A stretch of DNA of 64,000 nt from Dicaeum eximium (Eukaryota; Chordata; Aves; Passeriformes; Dicaeidae): positions 533,557 through 597,556 of the forward strand of contig VWZP01004609.1 in the NCBI GenBank assembly GCA_013396995.1, read 5' to 3'. The first letter of the stretch is position 1, and each line of letters begins with the position of its first letter. The position numbers and the translations under genes are program-made. The notes beneath the pieces were generated by a model. It worked only from the letters and a program-made list of their open reading frames with translations, had not been told where the DNA came from and searched no databases. Shown piece after piece: positions 1 to 13,000 of the stretch.

Positions 1-861
1 AACCTGTGAGGGGGACACAGGGAGAACCCTGAGGGTTTGCCAGCTGGGCACCAGGAAAATCAGCTCTAGAACAAAACTGATTTCTCAAGTCTGCTGCACT
101 TCTGGAAGTCACAGTCATTCTGGAATGGACACTGAATATCAGGATAAAATCTGACAAACACCCAGGAAGAGGAGAAGGAGAGAAAGAAGGAGACAGAGAA
201 GGAAGGAGAGAGAGAAGGAGAGAGAGAAGGAGAGAAAAGATCAAACAAGAAAGAGAAGAGGAAGAAGAGGAGGAAGAGAAGGAAGAGAAAGCGTAAAGTG
301 TAATGAGTACTGCTTATATTTATTATATATAACAGAAAAAAAAATTTGTCAAAAAAGGCAACAACCCTGTAGCAAGCGGTTTGTTGGATTTCATAACACA
401 TCCCCTATTTTTGGGCAAACTGGTAGCAAAAGCAACGTTTGCTTTGCAGCAGATTTCCAAAGGTTATCCCGTCAGGCTGTGTGTTATGCAACATGGCAGG
501 ACCATGTCAGTCAACCACAGCACCTCCATTCCCAACCTCCTGCTGGGAAAAGCTTCCACAGGCAGCACTCTGCACGCCTGGAAAAAGTGACTGCTCATAA
601 AAATCGCTCCTGCTCCCAGAGGAAACTGTTCTTCGAGGCAGAGCAGAAGCAAGAACTGAAGTCTTGAGGAAAAATGGTATCCTGAGCATTCCCCATCTGC
701 TCCTGCTGCCAAGCTCCCTGCACGTGGTACCCAGGAACATGAACTGGCTGAGGAATGCAAGGAGAACAGCCAGGAACTCCAGGCTTTTTTCCTGTGAGTC
801 TGCAGCTATGCCTGCCTTACCCAGAGTAACCCCTTCTTGTTAAGTGTGTCTCCACACTTAC
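1..861 (-). other. Intron after the S6 exon (3' part outside window)
   Basis: Starts on the transcript strand with donor GTAAGTG after ...TGTG. It holds a long purine tract on the plus strand (164-290). I looked here for the next ITPR1 exon (zinc-finger histidines) and did not find it. The remainder is unremarkable intron. Confidence 0.85.
164..290. repeat. Purine-rich low-complexity tract (GA/GGAGA)
   Basis: Nearly unbroken A/G on the plus strand, with one interruption near 240-247. In the pre-mRNA it reads as a long C/U tract about 570-700 nt past the donor at 861. Confidence 0.9.
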
Positions 862-1027
862 CACAAATAAAGCAAGTTGTTTTTAAAATTTCTTCTTTCT
901 TCTGTTTTTCACTCCTTAAATCAGCAAAAGTGTCAATGATCACCCCAAAAATCAGGTTCAGGACAATAATGATGACCATGAAGAAGAACAACAGATCATA
1001 GATCACTCTAGCAGCAAAGAGAGGCTC
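862..1027 (-). CDS. ITPR1: ITPR1 exon: S6 pore helix and start of zinc finger
   Basis: 166 nt: 55 codons plus one base. It starts EPLFAARV and continues as the hydrophobic S6 helix ([20 protein letters not shown]), which lines the pore and carries the cytosolic gate near NLIFGVI. The charged [10 protein letters not shown] segment follows. It ends CFIC plus the first base of a Gly codon: the two cysteines of the C2H2 zinc finger that couples the pore to the C-terminal domain. The histidine half lies in the next exon, outside the window. Acceptor TATCTTGCAG, donor GTAAGTG. Confidence 0.97.
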
Positions 1028-4000
1028 CTGCAAGATACAAATTTGAATTATTAACAGCCCAATTAGGTACACATCTCACCCTTATTACCACCCTGCCCCA
1101 CACCATTTTCCCTGAGAGTCTCCATTGCTGATGCTCTCCAAGGGGAATTCACAACTCAAAACATTTAATGAAACTAAAATGCAAAACTAAAATGCAGAAA
1201 TCACTGAAAGAAAAGCTGAATTAGTCAGCTGCCATTGTGGGATCTCTGCAGAGCTGCTCTTCCTGTGTCGAAGATTCTGGACTTCTCCCACTTTCAAAAG
1301 AGAAAAAAACTCTTCTCCACACACTGAAATTCGTTCTCACCCCTCCCTGAAGCCCTTCCAAATTATATCCTAATATTAATCTGCAGCATATCAACAGAGG
1401 ATCAGTGTGGATCATAAAGTTTTTTACTGGAATTTAATACCACTAATTGCATTTAACAGCCATGTTAATGAACACTAAGCTGGACTTTTCAGTATACATT
1501 CCACATTTATTGCAGGCCTGAATACCCAAAATATCCAACCCCCATTTTCACAATCATTCTGCCAGTCAAGTACCAAACTTATTATTAAGAATTAAGTAAC
1601 TTTGAAGGCTAAGTTGTAGGAAAAAAACCCCTTTGAAATGTCAGTTAAAACAAGAACTTATAAAAAAACTTTAAAATGTCAGGTAAAACAAAAAAGCTCT
1701 GCCCCCAGTGTGGCTTTGGGAGTGACAGCCTGAGCATCAGACCACAGAACCATCACAGAATTGTAAAATGGGTGGGAAGGGACCTTAAATCCCCCCCAGT
1801 GCCACCCCAGCCATGGCAGGGACACCTCCCACTGTCCCAGGCTGCTCCAGCCCCAGTGTCCAGCCTGGCCTTGGGCACTGCCAGGGATCCAGGGGCAGCC
1901 ACAGCTGCTCTGGGCACCTGTGCCAGGGCTGCCCACCCTGCCAGGGAAGGATTCCTTCCTAATTGATGGACACAAACGCTTGAACAGCAGTCAGAGGGGG
2001 AGCCAGAGGGGTGTTATGGGAAACTCCTGCTGCTCAGCCTGGTCCTCACTCCGGTGATGGCTCCAAACCACATCCATCCTTCCTCCCCCACACTCCCACC
2101 AACCCAGCCTGCTCCCTGTCCCCTCACCCCTCCCATCTGACACATGACCTCTCCTTAGGGATGCTCCCACCACAACTCTCCACCAGCTACCACAGGAGGT
2201 TCCTGTGCCACCTCACGCTCCTCCCTCACTGATTTGTACTCATCTCCTTCCTTCAGCTCCTCAACTCCCAGCTCAGCCTGCTGGCTCCCCCACTCTGGAC
2301 AGCCCACAAGCCATAAAAGCCTGGAGAAGGCTGTGTGAGGTGGCTGGAGCTCTGTGTGACCCCCAGAGACGCCAGCATGGAGCGCAGAGCCGCGTGTCCC
2401 TCTGCGCTCCTGCCCGTGCTTGGAGCAGTACACACACACTCTCCCCAGCAAAGCAGATCCCAGCCCTGCTCAGCACCATCCTCCACCCCCAGCCAGTGGT
2501 AATTTACCTCTTTGGAAGGTTTCCTGAGCACATCACCTACTCCACCCCCGCTCCTGAGCCCGTGACTCAGAACAGTAACAATGCACATCAGCAGCGTCTC
2601 GCACGTATGCTCCTTGTTCTCTTCCTCCATCTCCTCAGTGAGCAGCTCTGGGAACACAGCAAGCAAAGACACGTTTCACAGCCAAGATTAGCTCTAAATC
2701 CTCCTCTCCATTCTTTGCTGGGTATGCTTTCTCCCCCCTCAGACTGCCAGCCTGTGCTGCAAATCCCTGCAGGTTCATTCCCCAAATAATCACAGAACAG
2801 TGTGGGCTGGGGGGACCTCTGCAGATCATCCATCCAAACCCCTGCCCAGGCAGGGTCACCTGGAGCAGTGACACAGGACACGTCCAGGTGGGTGGGGGAT
2901 GTCTCCAGAGAGGGAAACTCCATTATTCCCTGGGCAGCTGCTCCAGGGCTCTGCCCCCTCCATGGAAAGTTCTTCCTCATGCTGAGGAAAAACCTGTTTT
3001 AGTTTATGGCCACTGCTCCTTGTCCTGTCACTGGCTCAGGTCTGAAACCATTCTCTGACACCCCTTGGAGATACTGTATGGATTGATGGGATCCCCTCTC
3101 AGTCTTCCCTGCGCTAAACAGGCTCTAAACAGTCTTTCCCCATAAGGGAGATGTTCCAGACCCCTCCTCATGCCATGGCCTCCCCTGGACCCTCTCCAGA
3201 GCCACCCTGGGAGCAGATCTCCTCCCTGCCCTCCTCTCCCCACCACCACTCTCTTTTCTGCCTGAACTGCTGCCTGTGACTCGGTGCAATCTCTCTCCAT
3301 CCCTGCTTGCATGCACAGCTCAGATCACCAGATGCCTGTTTATACAGAATCCGAGCTTTTTGACAGCTCAGAGGACAAAGTGTTGCCTCTTCTACTCTCC
3401 CCTGGTGCCTGACAGATTGCACAGCCTTTGGGCTGCACTCAAAATGGCAACCTCCACTCAGAGCTTTCAAATGGCTAAAAGATCACTGCTTGTGGAAACA
3501 GCATTCTGCTAGAAAAGCAACACACCTCTTGTGACCTTCTCTTCGCTCGGCTCAAGGCTCCAACTTCACTGCTTCACTTGCAGAGCTGCTAAAATCCATT
3601 CCCTCACCCCATACACTCCCCTGTGCCCATTAAAAATCTCACCACTTTCATTTCATCACAAAAATGCTCATGAGCAGATCCCACCTTCCCACAGCCAGCC
3701 CTGGGGATGCCCCAGTCCCTGTGCAGCCCTGAAGGAACCTGAGAGCAATGGCCAAAGCTGGGGCATCATGAACACCCTACCACATGAGACCTGGCACTAT
3801 GTTAATTATTTGGGATACAAAATCATCCCTGAGTTTTCCTTCCTGCAGCCAGAGCAAAGGAGCTGAAAGAAGCAGCTTTTCCTGTAGCAAGGCTGAAGTT
3901 TACTTTCTCAGAAAGGACCCCTGAGCAAAGCAGAGCCCTCTCCTCCTGTGAGCAGGGGCTGGTGGCCATCATTGACCTTTGATGGCCATGCAAGAGAAAC

Positions 4001-7000
4001 TTCCCAGAGAAACTGGGAAAAAAAAGTTCTGTCTGCCCCTCCCATCCAGCACCGTAAATCTCCCACAAGGAAATTACATTTTCTAGAAATAAAACTGAAA
4101 TATTTCAATACCCAGGTAATATCTCACTTTCTTGATCTCCAAACCCAACTTAATCCATTGAGTACTTCCTGCCATGATATTAAAACAGTTTCCTTAGTTT
4201 GAGATAGAACAATGCTGCCAATAAACCATATTTCACAGGGCATTATGCTCTGAGATCACATTTAATAGCCTCATGTTTTCAAATAATAAACTTTGCAAAG
4301 AGGCAAACTGCATCTCTTCCTTCTCCAATTGATGCAGAAAATTAAAGAGTATGGCAGTGTTTTATGAAGTCTGGTTTAGTTCTAAGTTCCTCTGCTTTAG
4401 TCACTTCATGTAACTAATGTTATTTATGCTGCTGCCCTAAATGAATCCAATTTCAAGTTAATCTCGTGATAGCTTTGTTCCCAAATTTATTGCATAGCAT
4501 TTTTCTAAAGAAATTATTTTAATTGAAGGTGATTAACTAAAAGAAGAGTGAAAACTCAGGGTGTGAGTTGGGAGTTCCAGGGTGGTACTTACGGTCGGAG
4601 GGAATGATGGAGGAGCAGTTTTCACTGCTCCCTGCCTTGCACACATCTGAGTAGAGGAACTCGCCAGTCATGGTCTCACCTGGCTCTGTGCGATCTGAAA
4701 CCACAGAATGCTGCATCAAAGGATGCTTTAGCACCTTGCAAGGTGACTTCTCAGGTATTAGGGCTCCCCACCATACTCAGTGTGCAATTACAAGGCATTT
4801 AGAGCAGTATCTTACCCCAGAGTTTAGGAGGGCAGAGTTACTTTCTGATTTACACATTCCATGGTTTTAAATTCAACCACAAAAGCATTTTTGTATCGCA
4901 GAATCCCAGATCCTCTGAGGTTGGAAAAGGCCTCCAAGATTGTTCATTTAGTGGCTGACGCCCACCTTGTGCCCAGCCCAGAGCACTGAGTGCCACCTCC
5001 AGCCCTTCCTTGGACACCTCCAGGGATGGGGACTCCAAACCTCCCTGGGCAGCCCCTTCCAAGGCCTGACCACCCTTTCCTTGAAGAAATTCCTGCTCAT
5101 GTCCCACCTGGCCACCCTGGCAGAGCTGGAGCCCTTTCCCCTGGTCCTGTCAACTCCCTGGAGAACCAGAGCCCGTTGTTCCTCCAACACACCCCAGGGC
5201 AATGAGCTGGCACTGACCTGGCAGCAGGGTCTCGTTGGGGAGCTTGTCCACTTCCAGGATGAAGTCATCCTTGAAGAAGAGGTAGCCCACGATGGAGAAC
5301 AGGTAGACCAGGATGAGGGCCAGCACGGCCGTGAGGATGATGGAGCGCCCGTTGCGCGTGACGCTCTTGATGACGTTGAGCAGGGTCTCCTCCCGGTACA
5401 CCAGGTCAAAGAGCTGGGGACAGCCAACAACAGCACATGGAGCACCAGCACCACCCAGGCATCGTGTCCTGGGCCTTGGGAGCAGGAGGAACTGAGGCAG
5501 CTGTGCCCTCCTGTGCTGTGCCCCTCCTGTGCTATGCCCTCCTGTGCTGTGCCCCTCCTGTGCTGTGTCCCCCTGTGCTGTGCCCTCCTGTGCTGTGCCC
5601 TCTGTGCTGTGCCCTCTGTGCTGTGCCCCTCCTGTGCTGAGCCCTCTGTGCTGTGCCCCCCTGTGCCCCTCTGTGCTGTGCCCTCCTGTGCAGCAGCCTG
5701 GCCAGCAGCCCGTGCCTGCTGTGGGCAGCTGTTCCTGCCTCAGTGCCAGACACACACCGAGCTGCCAGCACAGACTGCTAGCTGGTTTTTACAGCATTAT
5801 CTACCCCCTCACAGCCTCCCAACAGCTTACTTCAAACTGCAATTCGCTATTTTCTTTAAATCTTAATTTATTGAGCATTCCATTAAATAAGCAATATTTT
5901 TCCCCAAATCTTGTGTTTAGATTTCTCTGCTGATATTTCCTTTATTTTTCACTGGATGTGGGACAACAGCAGAGCCCAGGTATGTTGTGGCTATGCTGGT
6001 GGATCACAAGACAGGTATTTGTTAAGTTGGACCTCCATGGACACAGCAAATAACCAGCTCAGCTACCAGAGGATGTGGCAAACACCAACCAAAGGGACAA
6101 AAATAGCCTGTTCTGAATGGGATTTCAGCCTTGCTTCAACAGTGACACATCACCTCCACCAACACTAGATCCCTTCCTTCAGAGTTATTCTAGAAGCGTC
6201 GTGCTGTGCAAGGTGAATCCCACCCCAGACAAAGGAACACCTGTGCCAGGATCCGTGTCCATCCCATGAGGGCTGGAGCCTGGATACAGCCATGGAGACA
6301 TTCCAAAGGTATCCAGCTGCTCAGAAAGCACAGACACTGTGTTATAGTTACTGACAGCAACACAGCAAAGCATCACAGCCCATCTCATTCTACCCCATGG
6401 CAGGGACACCTCCCACTGTCCCAGGTGTCTCCAAGTCCCATCCAGCCTGGCCTTGGGCACTGCCAGGGATCCAAGGGCACCCAAAGCTGCTCTGGGCACC
6501 CGTGCCAGGGCCTCACACCCTCAGAGGGAAGAATTTCTTCCTCACACCTCATCAAACCTCTCCTCTTTTGGTTTAAAACCATCCCCCCATGTCCTCTCCC
6601 TATCTGTCTGTGCAAGAGGTCACCCATCAGCAAAAGGGATGTGGCAGGAATCCTGTTGTCTCCCACAGAAACTTCTCCTAAAGAAAACCTTCAGTCTGCG
6701 GCTCTTCCCAGTGTCTGCTCAAAGGTTTCCCAGCAGAAAAGCAGAAATTTTCCTGGATATGCCCAAGATGGACCTTCACAAACAGACGAGATGTTCTGAG
6801 GGCAAAGCAAACACCCACCAAGAGGCTGTAAAAGAACTCGTGCACGAAGAGCCCCAGGGCACAGATCAGCAGGTACAGCAGGTGATAGAGGAACTCCACG
6901 TCCATGATCATGGCCTTGTATCCTCGCGTGAAGGTTCCGCAGTTACCCACAAAACTCATCAGGAAAATGATTTTATTACAAACCTAAGGAAAGATCAACC

Positions 7001-10000
7001 ATAAATTAGTCACAATATCAGGGAAAACAGACTGTTTTTTCAAGCTGGAGGTAACCTGGCACTTTGCTGGGTAATCCCTTCCAGTTCCTGACCACCCTTT
7101 CCATGCAGAAATTCCTGCTGGTGTCCAGCCTGGGGCCGTTCCCTCTCCTCCTGTCCCTGTTCCCTGGGAGCAGAGCCCAACCCCCCTGGCTGTCCCCTCC
7201 TGACAGGAGCTGTGCAGAGCCACAAGGTCCCCCTGAGCCTCCTTTTCTCCAGGCTCAGCCCCTTCCCAGCTCCCTCAGCCGCTCCCCATCAGACTCACAA
7301 TGCATCACTTAGTGAGCCTCACACAGCCCCACAAACACTGAGCACTCTGGGTGAATAACCACGTGCTTTAGGTCACAGACTCCTCCCTGTGCCTGTCTGA
7401 AGCTGGAGCTGTTCCTACTCTGTTCCTCAGAGCTCTGTCTGCAGCCTGGGGAACCAGGATTAAAGGAACACCACAGAGCACTTGTGCAAGGAGCAGCCCA
7501 AGGAGGGAACTGCTCCTCCCACCAGTCCCACCAGTGTGTCCCAGGCTGTTCCTGCTCCATGTCTTCAGGCACAGGTAAGGAACCTTCCACAAGGGGCAGG
7601 AGGAGGTAGCAAAGCCCACTGGGCTCTTACATTGAACGCTCCCAGCAGGAACAAAGTGGGCTGCAGGCCCACGGAGAAGATGAGGCGCAGGATGGTGGAG
7701 GCGATCAGGGCGCGGATGCCGTGGGGCTTGGGCAGGGCGATGACGATGGCCAGGGAGACCAGCATGGCTGTCCACAGCAGGCCAGACAGGTGGGGCTCCA
7801 GCGTGCCTGGGCAGAGGCAAAACAGACCCATTCCTGCGTGAGCAGAGTGACCAGAGCTCTGCCACGTGTTCTGTGCTTGGTGCAGCACCAGCCAGCCCTG
7901 CCTGCACAGCAGCAGCAGCTGAGCCCAAAGCCTTCAGCAGGCTTTCATTACAAACTCCTTATAAATCATTATGCAGGTGCTAAGTACTGTAGGATCTTCA
8001 TTCTGGGGTTCACTGCTGGCACACCTGGGTGCTGAGGGCCCCTTGCAGACGTGCTGTGCAGAGGCAGTGCCTGGGCAGGTGAGGACACTCCCAGACACCC
8101 CCTGCCGTGCCTTTGGTCGGACCCTCGTACCCATTTTTGGCATCTCTTGCTGTTTCTGGGTCTGTTTAGACTGTCCCATGAGACTGGCTGCTTACACAAC
8201 ACCGAGCCCGTGTAGCTAAAAATAAACTTCCCTGAAAGAGCCATAAAAGAGATTCAGCCCAAAACACCATTTACCCCAGGTTTATGCAGAATGTGAGATA
8301 CCTTCTTCTCAAAGCTGACTTAAATTTTTGTCTTTGAGCAACTGGTTCCTCAATAGACAAAAAAGGAAGATCCCCCAAATTTCACAGCACTCTGCAGCCC
8401 TTCTGCAAGCACATTCTCACTGAACTTGTGTCTGACTGGCAAGATCCTCACTCAGGGCTTTTTGCCCCTTCTCCCAAATTCAGGCAGCTTAGGAAATATT
8501 ACTCTCATCTGACTACCACGAGCAGCCATTTAATCTTGTTCCAAATCACTACAGATTAATAAAGACAGCGGAGGATGGATGGAAATTAAAAGTTAATAAG
8601 CGTGAAGTTGAACAGCTGTTTTGGCTGCCTGGAGGGAGTTTGGGCTCCTGGAGCTGTCACACAGCACAAGGTGCAGAGCTGGGAATGGAGCCACTGAGTG
8701 GGAACAGGCAACAGCATGCACAGGGGACAGAGGAAATGTGCACCAGCTTATTCAGGAATGACTTACCGAAAATCTAAATAAGAGTTATTGGGAATTTATT
8801 TGCTTTCAGGAGTTGTAGCAGCTCCCAGCAGGTCTGAGGAAACACCTGGAGTGACTGAAGCCCCCAGGTGCTCCCTGGAACCCCCACCTGGGCTGGCCCA
8901 GAAGCCCAGGCTGCCCAGCAGCACCAGGAGGGCAGTGCCAGGACCTCATGGGACCCAGCTGACACCTCAGGGCAGAGCAGGGCTTGGGCCACAGGCTCCC
9001 CTCTCCTTCCCAGGGACAGAGAGGCTGGAGCAGTGTCCTTGTCCTGGCACCAAGGGTGGTCACAGCTCCTGACCCCACAGCCATGCTGGGAGCTCAGGGA
9101 GTCCCTGCACAGCCACAGGCAGCAGGAACATGCAACCAGCAGGAAGTGCTCCCTATCTCTGGAATTCTCACCATTCCAGTACCCAATTCCAGGCATCCAG
9201 TTTTGTTTCTGCTCCTCAAGTCAGAAGTTTTACAGCTTCTGCTACTGTCAGATGCTCATCAGCTGCTCAGTTCACCGTGTCTGAGCAATTCAAGACACTG
9301 ACAACTTCCCCCAAACAGTCTGTTTGGAAGAGTCTTTTTTTTTTTTTAAGCTAAATATAAGATACACATGTATTTATTTATTTTACTTTCTGGATTCTAA
9401 CTAGGAGAGGAAGAGGTTTTACCAAAATGTTACCTGACAAATAAAGAATTTCAAATATGTAGGGTAGGGCATCTTCAAAATGACAAAAAATCCCCCCCAC
9501 AGTCTTGCAGTTTGTAATCTCAGGGAACTCATTTAACCAGCAGCTTTCATGGCAGCCATAAATTCAGAGCTTTTAACTTGGGATCTTTGCAACTAGAGAC
9601 AGAAATTCAGTTGCTCTTGGGGCTTGTTAGAACCTTCCAGCCAGGATCTGGGCTGTCCCCACTGCTGACACTGCGTGTGACACTGAGGAACAGCAGCTGC
9701 AGCCACAGCCTGGTGGTCCTGATGGCAGAAGGTAAAACTCTTCTCTTCCCCCTCTCAGGAATTTGGTCTAAAATCTCCCTCTGACAGGCTTTTTCAGGAT
9801 GCAAACCCCCTACACAGGAGGAAAAGGCTCCTACCCAGACATTCCCATTACTCTGCAGGTGATGCACTCGGCATTCCTGAGAACATCCCTGCAGTTTTCC
9901 CTGCCCTGCCCCGGGGTGCAGCTCTGGGGAGAGCCTGGATCCAAGGCTGGATCTGCCCAGTGCTCACTGAGCTGGCTCTGAGGCCACATGGAGCTGTCAC

Positions 10001-13000
10001 TGTGCAGTGCCACGGTGCCATCCCAGGAATGTGGCACCCTGCTGCCCCTGGGAATGCTCTGCTCCCCACACCCCTGGGGCAGGCAGTGCTGGGAATGGGC
10101 TCTTCCCCCTTATCCTCCACCCATTCCTGCTGGTCACTTCCTCCCCAGCACTCAGAGGCCTCCTGGAGCACCAGGAAAAGTGTGTGGAAAATGCCATTAA
10201 TAAACTGCAAGCTCAAGGAAAACATGGCATTCAACATTTTGCCTATTTTTAGCTCAATCCTTAATTACAGGACTTTAAACCAAAGTAGAACAGTCAAGCA
10301 ATTAAAGGTGGATGTTTGTCTTGGGTAATTTTTTCCCCTAGGAAAAAGCATGGTTCTACATTTTCCTTAAAAATGCCTCAAGAAAGAGTAAGAGAACAGC
10401 AGTTTAAAACAAGGCAATTTAAAAAGCTAAATTCTGTTCTCCTACCCCCACTGATGTAAACAGCAGTACACAGACACGAGTGGGGAGAGCAGAATTTGGC
10501 TCATTACACCTTATTTGTTCACATGGTTTTTTTTTAGGTTAAGTATCAGTACCTCCTCGAATTCCTTTGAATGGGTAGAAAAATGCCACAAGCAGGTTCA
10601 TGAGGACAGCCAGGTTAAAGGAAATGCTGCTCCAGAAGGACATGTTCCGAGCACACCAGTACAGGAAAGGCTGAGCTGGAAAAGACAAAATGATTTCTTT
10701 TTAATGGGAGGTTTAGTGGAAATAAGACTTCTCTTAAAAAAAAAAATATCACCACCAAGACAAGTTTGTTTTCAGTTTGCCCAAAAGTACAGCATCAAGA
10801 GTAAAAATATTTATGGCTTACTCTGGAGTTTATTTAATTATCCTTCATCTTGGGGGCCCTTAAGTTTCCTAGATGGTGTTTTAAGGCAAAGGATCCCTGT
10901 ACCAAAAATGGTTTAGCAGCAGAAAGAGAACAAGCTGAAAAACTGCAGAGATCAAGCACTTGAGGCCTCTCCTAATAATATACTTTGTACTCAGAGTCAC
11001 ACCAAGAACAATTGGGAGGGGAAAAATGAGCAGTGAGCTCCAGCCCCATCCCTCTGTGTTCTGCTGCTGCCAGCAGCTCACCTGCACCAGACAGTGCCAC
11101 CTGCAAATCCATTTTCTGCTGAGAACAGCCCAAAATAGCCCCAGAATAACCAGGGGGTGAAGCTCCCTGGCCTTCCCTCTGCCCCAGGGCAAAGCACTCA
11201 GCACATCTGCACAGAGCTCAGTGTACAATCCAACAGCACATTTAAATCCTTCATGTTACACAGAAATACTTCTCAAAAAGACTCGTAATTTCAATAATTT
11301 GGAAGGACCTTAAAGCTCATCAGAAAGCAGAAAGATTCCTTTGCTGAAGTGGTCGTGAACCTGACAAAGCTGCCTTGCAGAAATTCATTCCCTCTGCATC
11401 CAGGCAAAATCCCCCTGATTTTAGTTCCTGCAGGCTTACTGCAGAGCAAATTGTGTCCTCCTGAAATCTAGAGTAGTGAAGAAATCCATTAAAAATGCTC
11501 TCAAAGAAGGGAAAGGACTGTTTTGCCCTGGTGGAAGGAGGTAGCATGTTTAGGTATCAGAGAGCAAAGAAAAAGCTCTCAGTAAAATTTAGGAACAAGC
11601 TGGAAATGCAGACTTTGGGCTGAAGGGTAATTCAGACTGAAGGGCTGAAGGGAAAGGTAATAATTTAGTACAGGCAGCAGTTCTGAGCCTTGCAGCAGCC
11701 ACCACCTCCCTCCAGCCAACCCCCTCAGCTAATCAAGGGGTAAAGAATTCCACAACATCTCAATGTTCTCAATTCCCTTTTAACTGCAAGAATGTGTAAC
11801 CAGGTTTAATTAATTTATATTAATATATATATAAGGGTGGTTATAAAGATCCAGGTTTAACTTTACACCTTCCTTTGGGGACAGACACTGACTGTCTGTG
11901 TAGTGCTTCTGCCTGGCTTTGGCAGCTCATTTCCATTCTTAATTAACAATTAAGAGGCTTCTGGTGCTCACATAATGGGCCAGCACCATGAGCTGCAGGG
12001 AGAGGTACATGGGTCTTTATTTTAGAAGTCTTTTTGAGAGATGAATGAACTCTAACTGGCATCACATGAGCGCTGCCAGAGGTCACAGCTCCAACACAAA
12101 CTCTACTGAAAATGTGAGAAACAACTGTACAAATGCAAAAAAAAAAATCACTCAGAGGCCAGACAAGACCTGGATATTAGAGACAGAATAAATGATCCCC
12201 GATTTTTAAAGGAAAAAAAAAAGAAATATTCTCCACTTTTGCAGGTGGATCTTGGCTAATTTGTGGTCTGTTGTTAATGATGGATGCCCTCAGATTGCCT
12301 GGAGGCAGCCTCAAAGACAAAGTGACACAAACAACAAAATCTAACAGAATATATGGATGCTGTTGAAGTTGCAATTTGTTTAGGATGTCACACTCCCAGA
12401 TTTCTTGCAGAGCTCTCAGATTTTTGGAAGCAGTCCCACACCTGCCCCAGGAGGGGGTTCCAGAGCAGTCCTGCCCTTGCACTAAGAACTGGAGTGGAGC
12501 TGCTGCAGGGAGGGGAGCAGCAGAGCTATCAGATGGCAGGGCTGGAGTCCAGCAGGAAGGAGCTGCCTCATCTCACATTTCACAGGGTCACTGCTGGTCA
12601 GTTCTCAGCACTGCCCCCTGAGCCTCAGCTGCAGCACTCAGCCTGCAGCACAACAAGAACAAAAACATTAAGCAAATGAGCTAGAAGGTTTACTGGGGAC
12701 TTGGTGGCACTGTGTGAATCAGAATATCATTTTAATGGATTTCCCACCTGCCAGTGGGAACCTCGGAGGGAAATTCAGTGCTTGAAAACACCTGTGTTCA
12801 GATATTTTAGCATCACAGGGATGGAAGGGACTTATCAACCTGTCAGCCAGTCTACTTGCCAAAAAAGGATGAATTCTACTTTACCATTACTGAGAAATCC
12901 ATCTTCAACTTGTTCTTAAACATCTCCATTCCTAGAGATGCCCAAGTCCACAGAATCTTTATGGTTGGGAAAGACCTTTCCAATGGCCAAGTCCAACCCT

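Larger units (their letters stand above)
5414..6818 (-). other. Intron between S4 exon and S5 exon
   Basis: Phase 0, donor TTG|GTGGGT. Contains a CTGTGCTGTGCCCTC-type minisatellite (5501-5693) and a CR1 fragment (6371-6615). The remainder is plain intron. Confidence 0.85.

Noticed and set aside
2205..2789. 194-codon plus-strand open frame
   Set aside because: It is the shadow of the selectivity-filter exon on the opposite strand plus CT-rich intron.
4967..5866. 299-codon plus-strand open frame
   Set aside because: Composed of CR1 complement, the antisense of the S5 exon and the minisatellite; no protein family visible.
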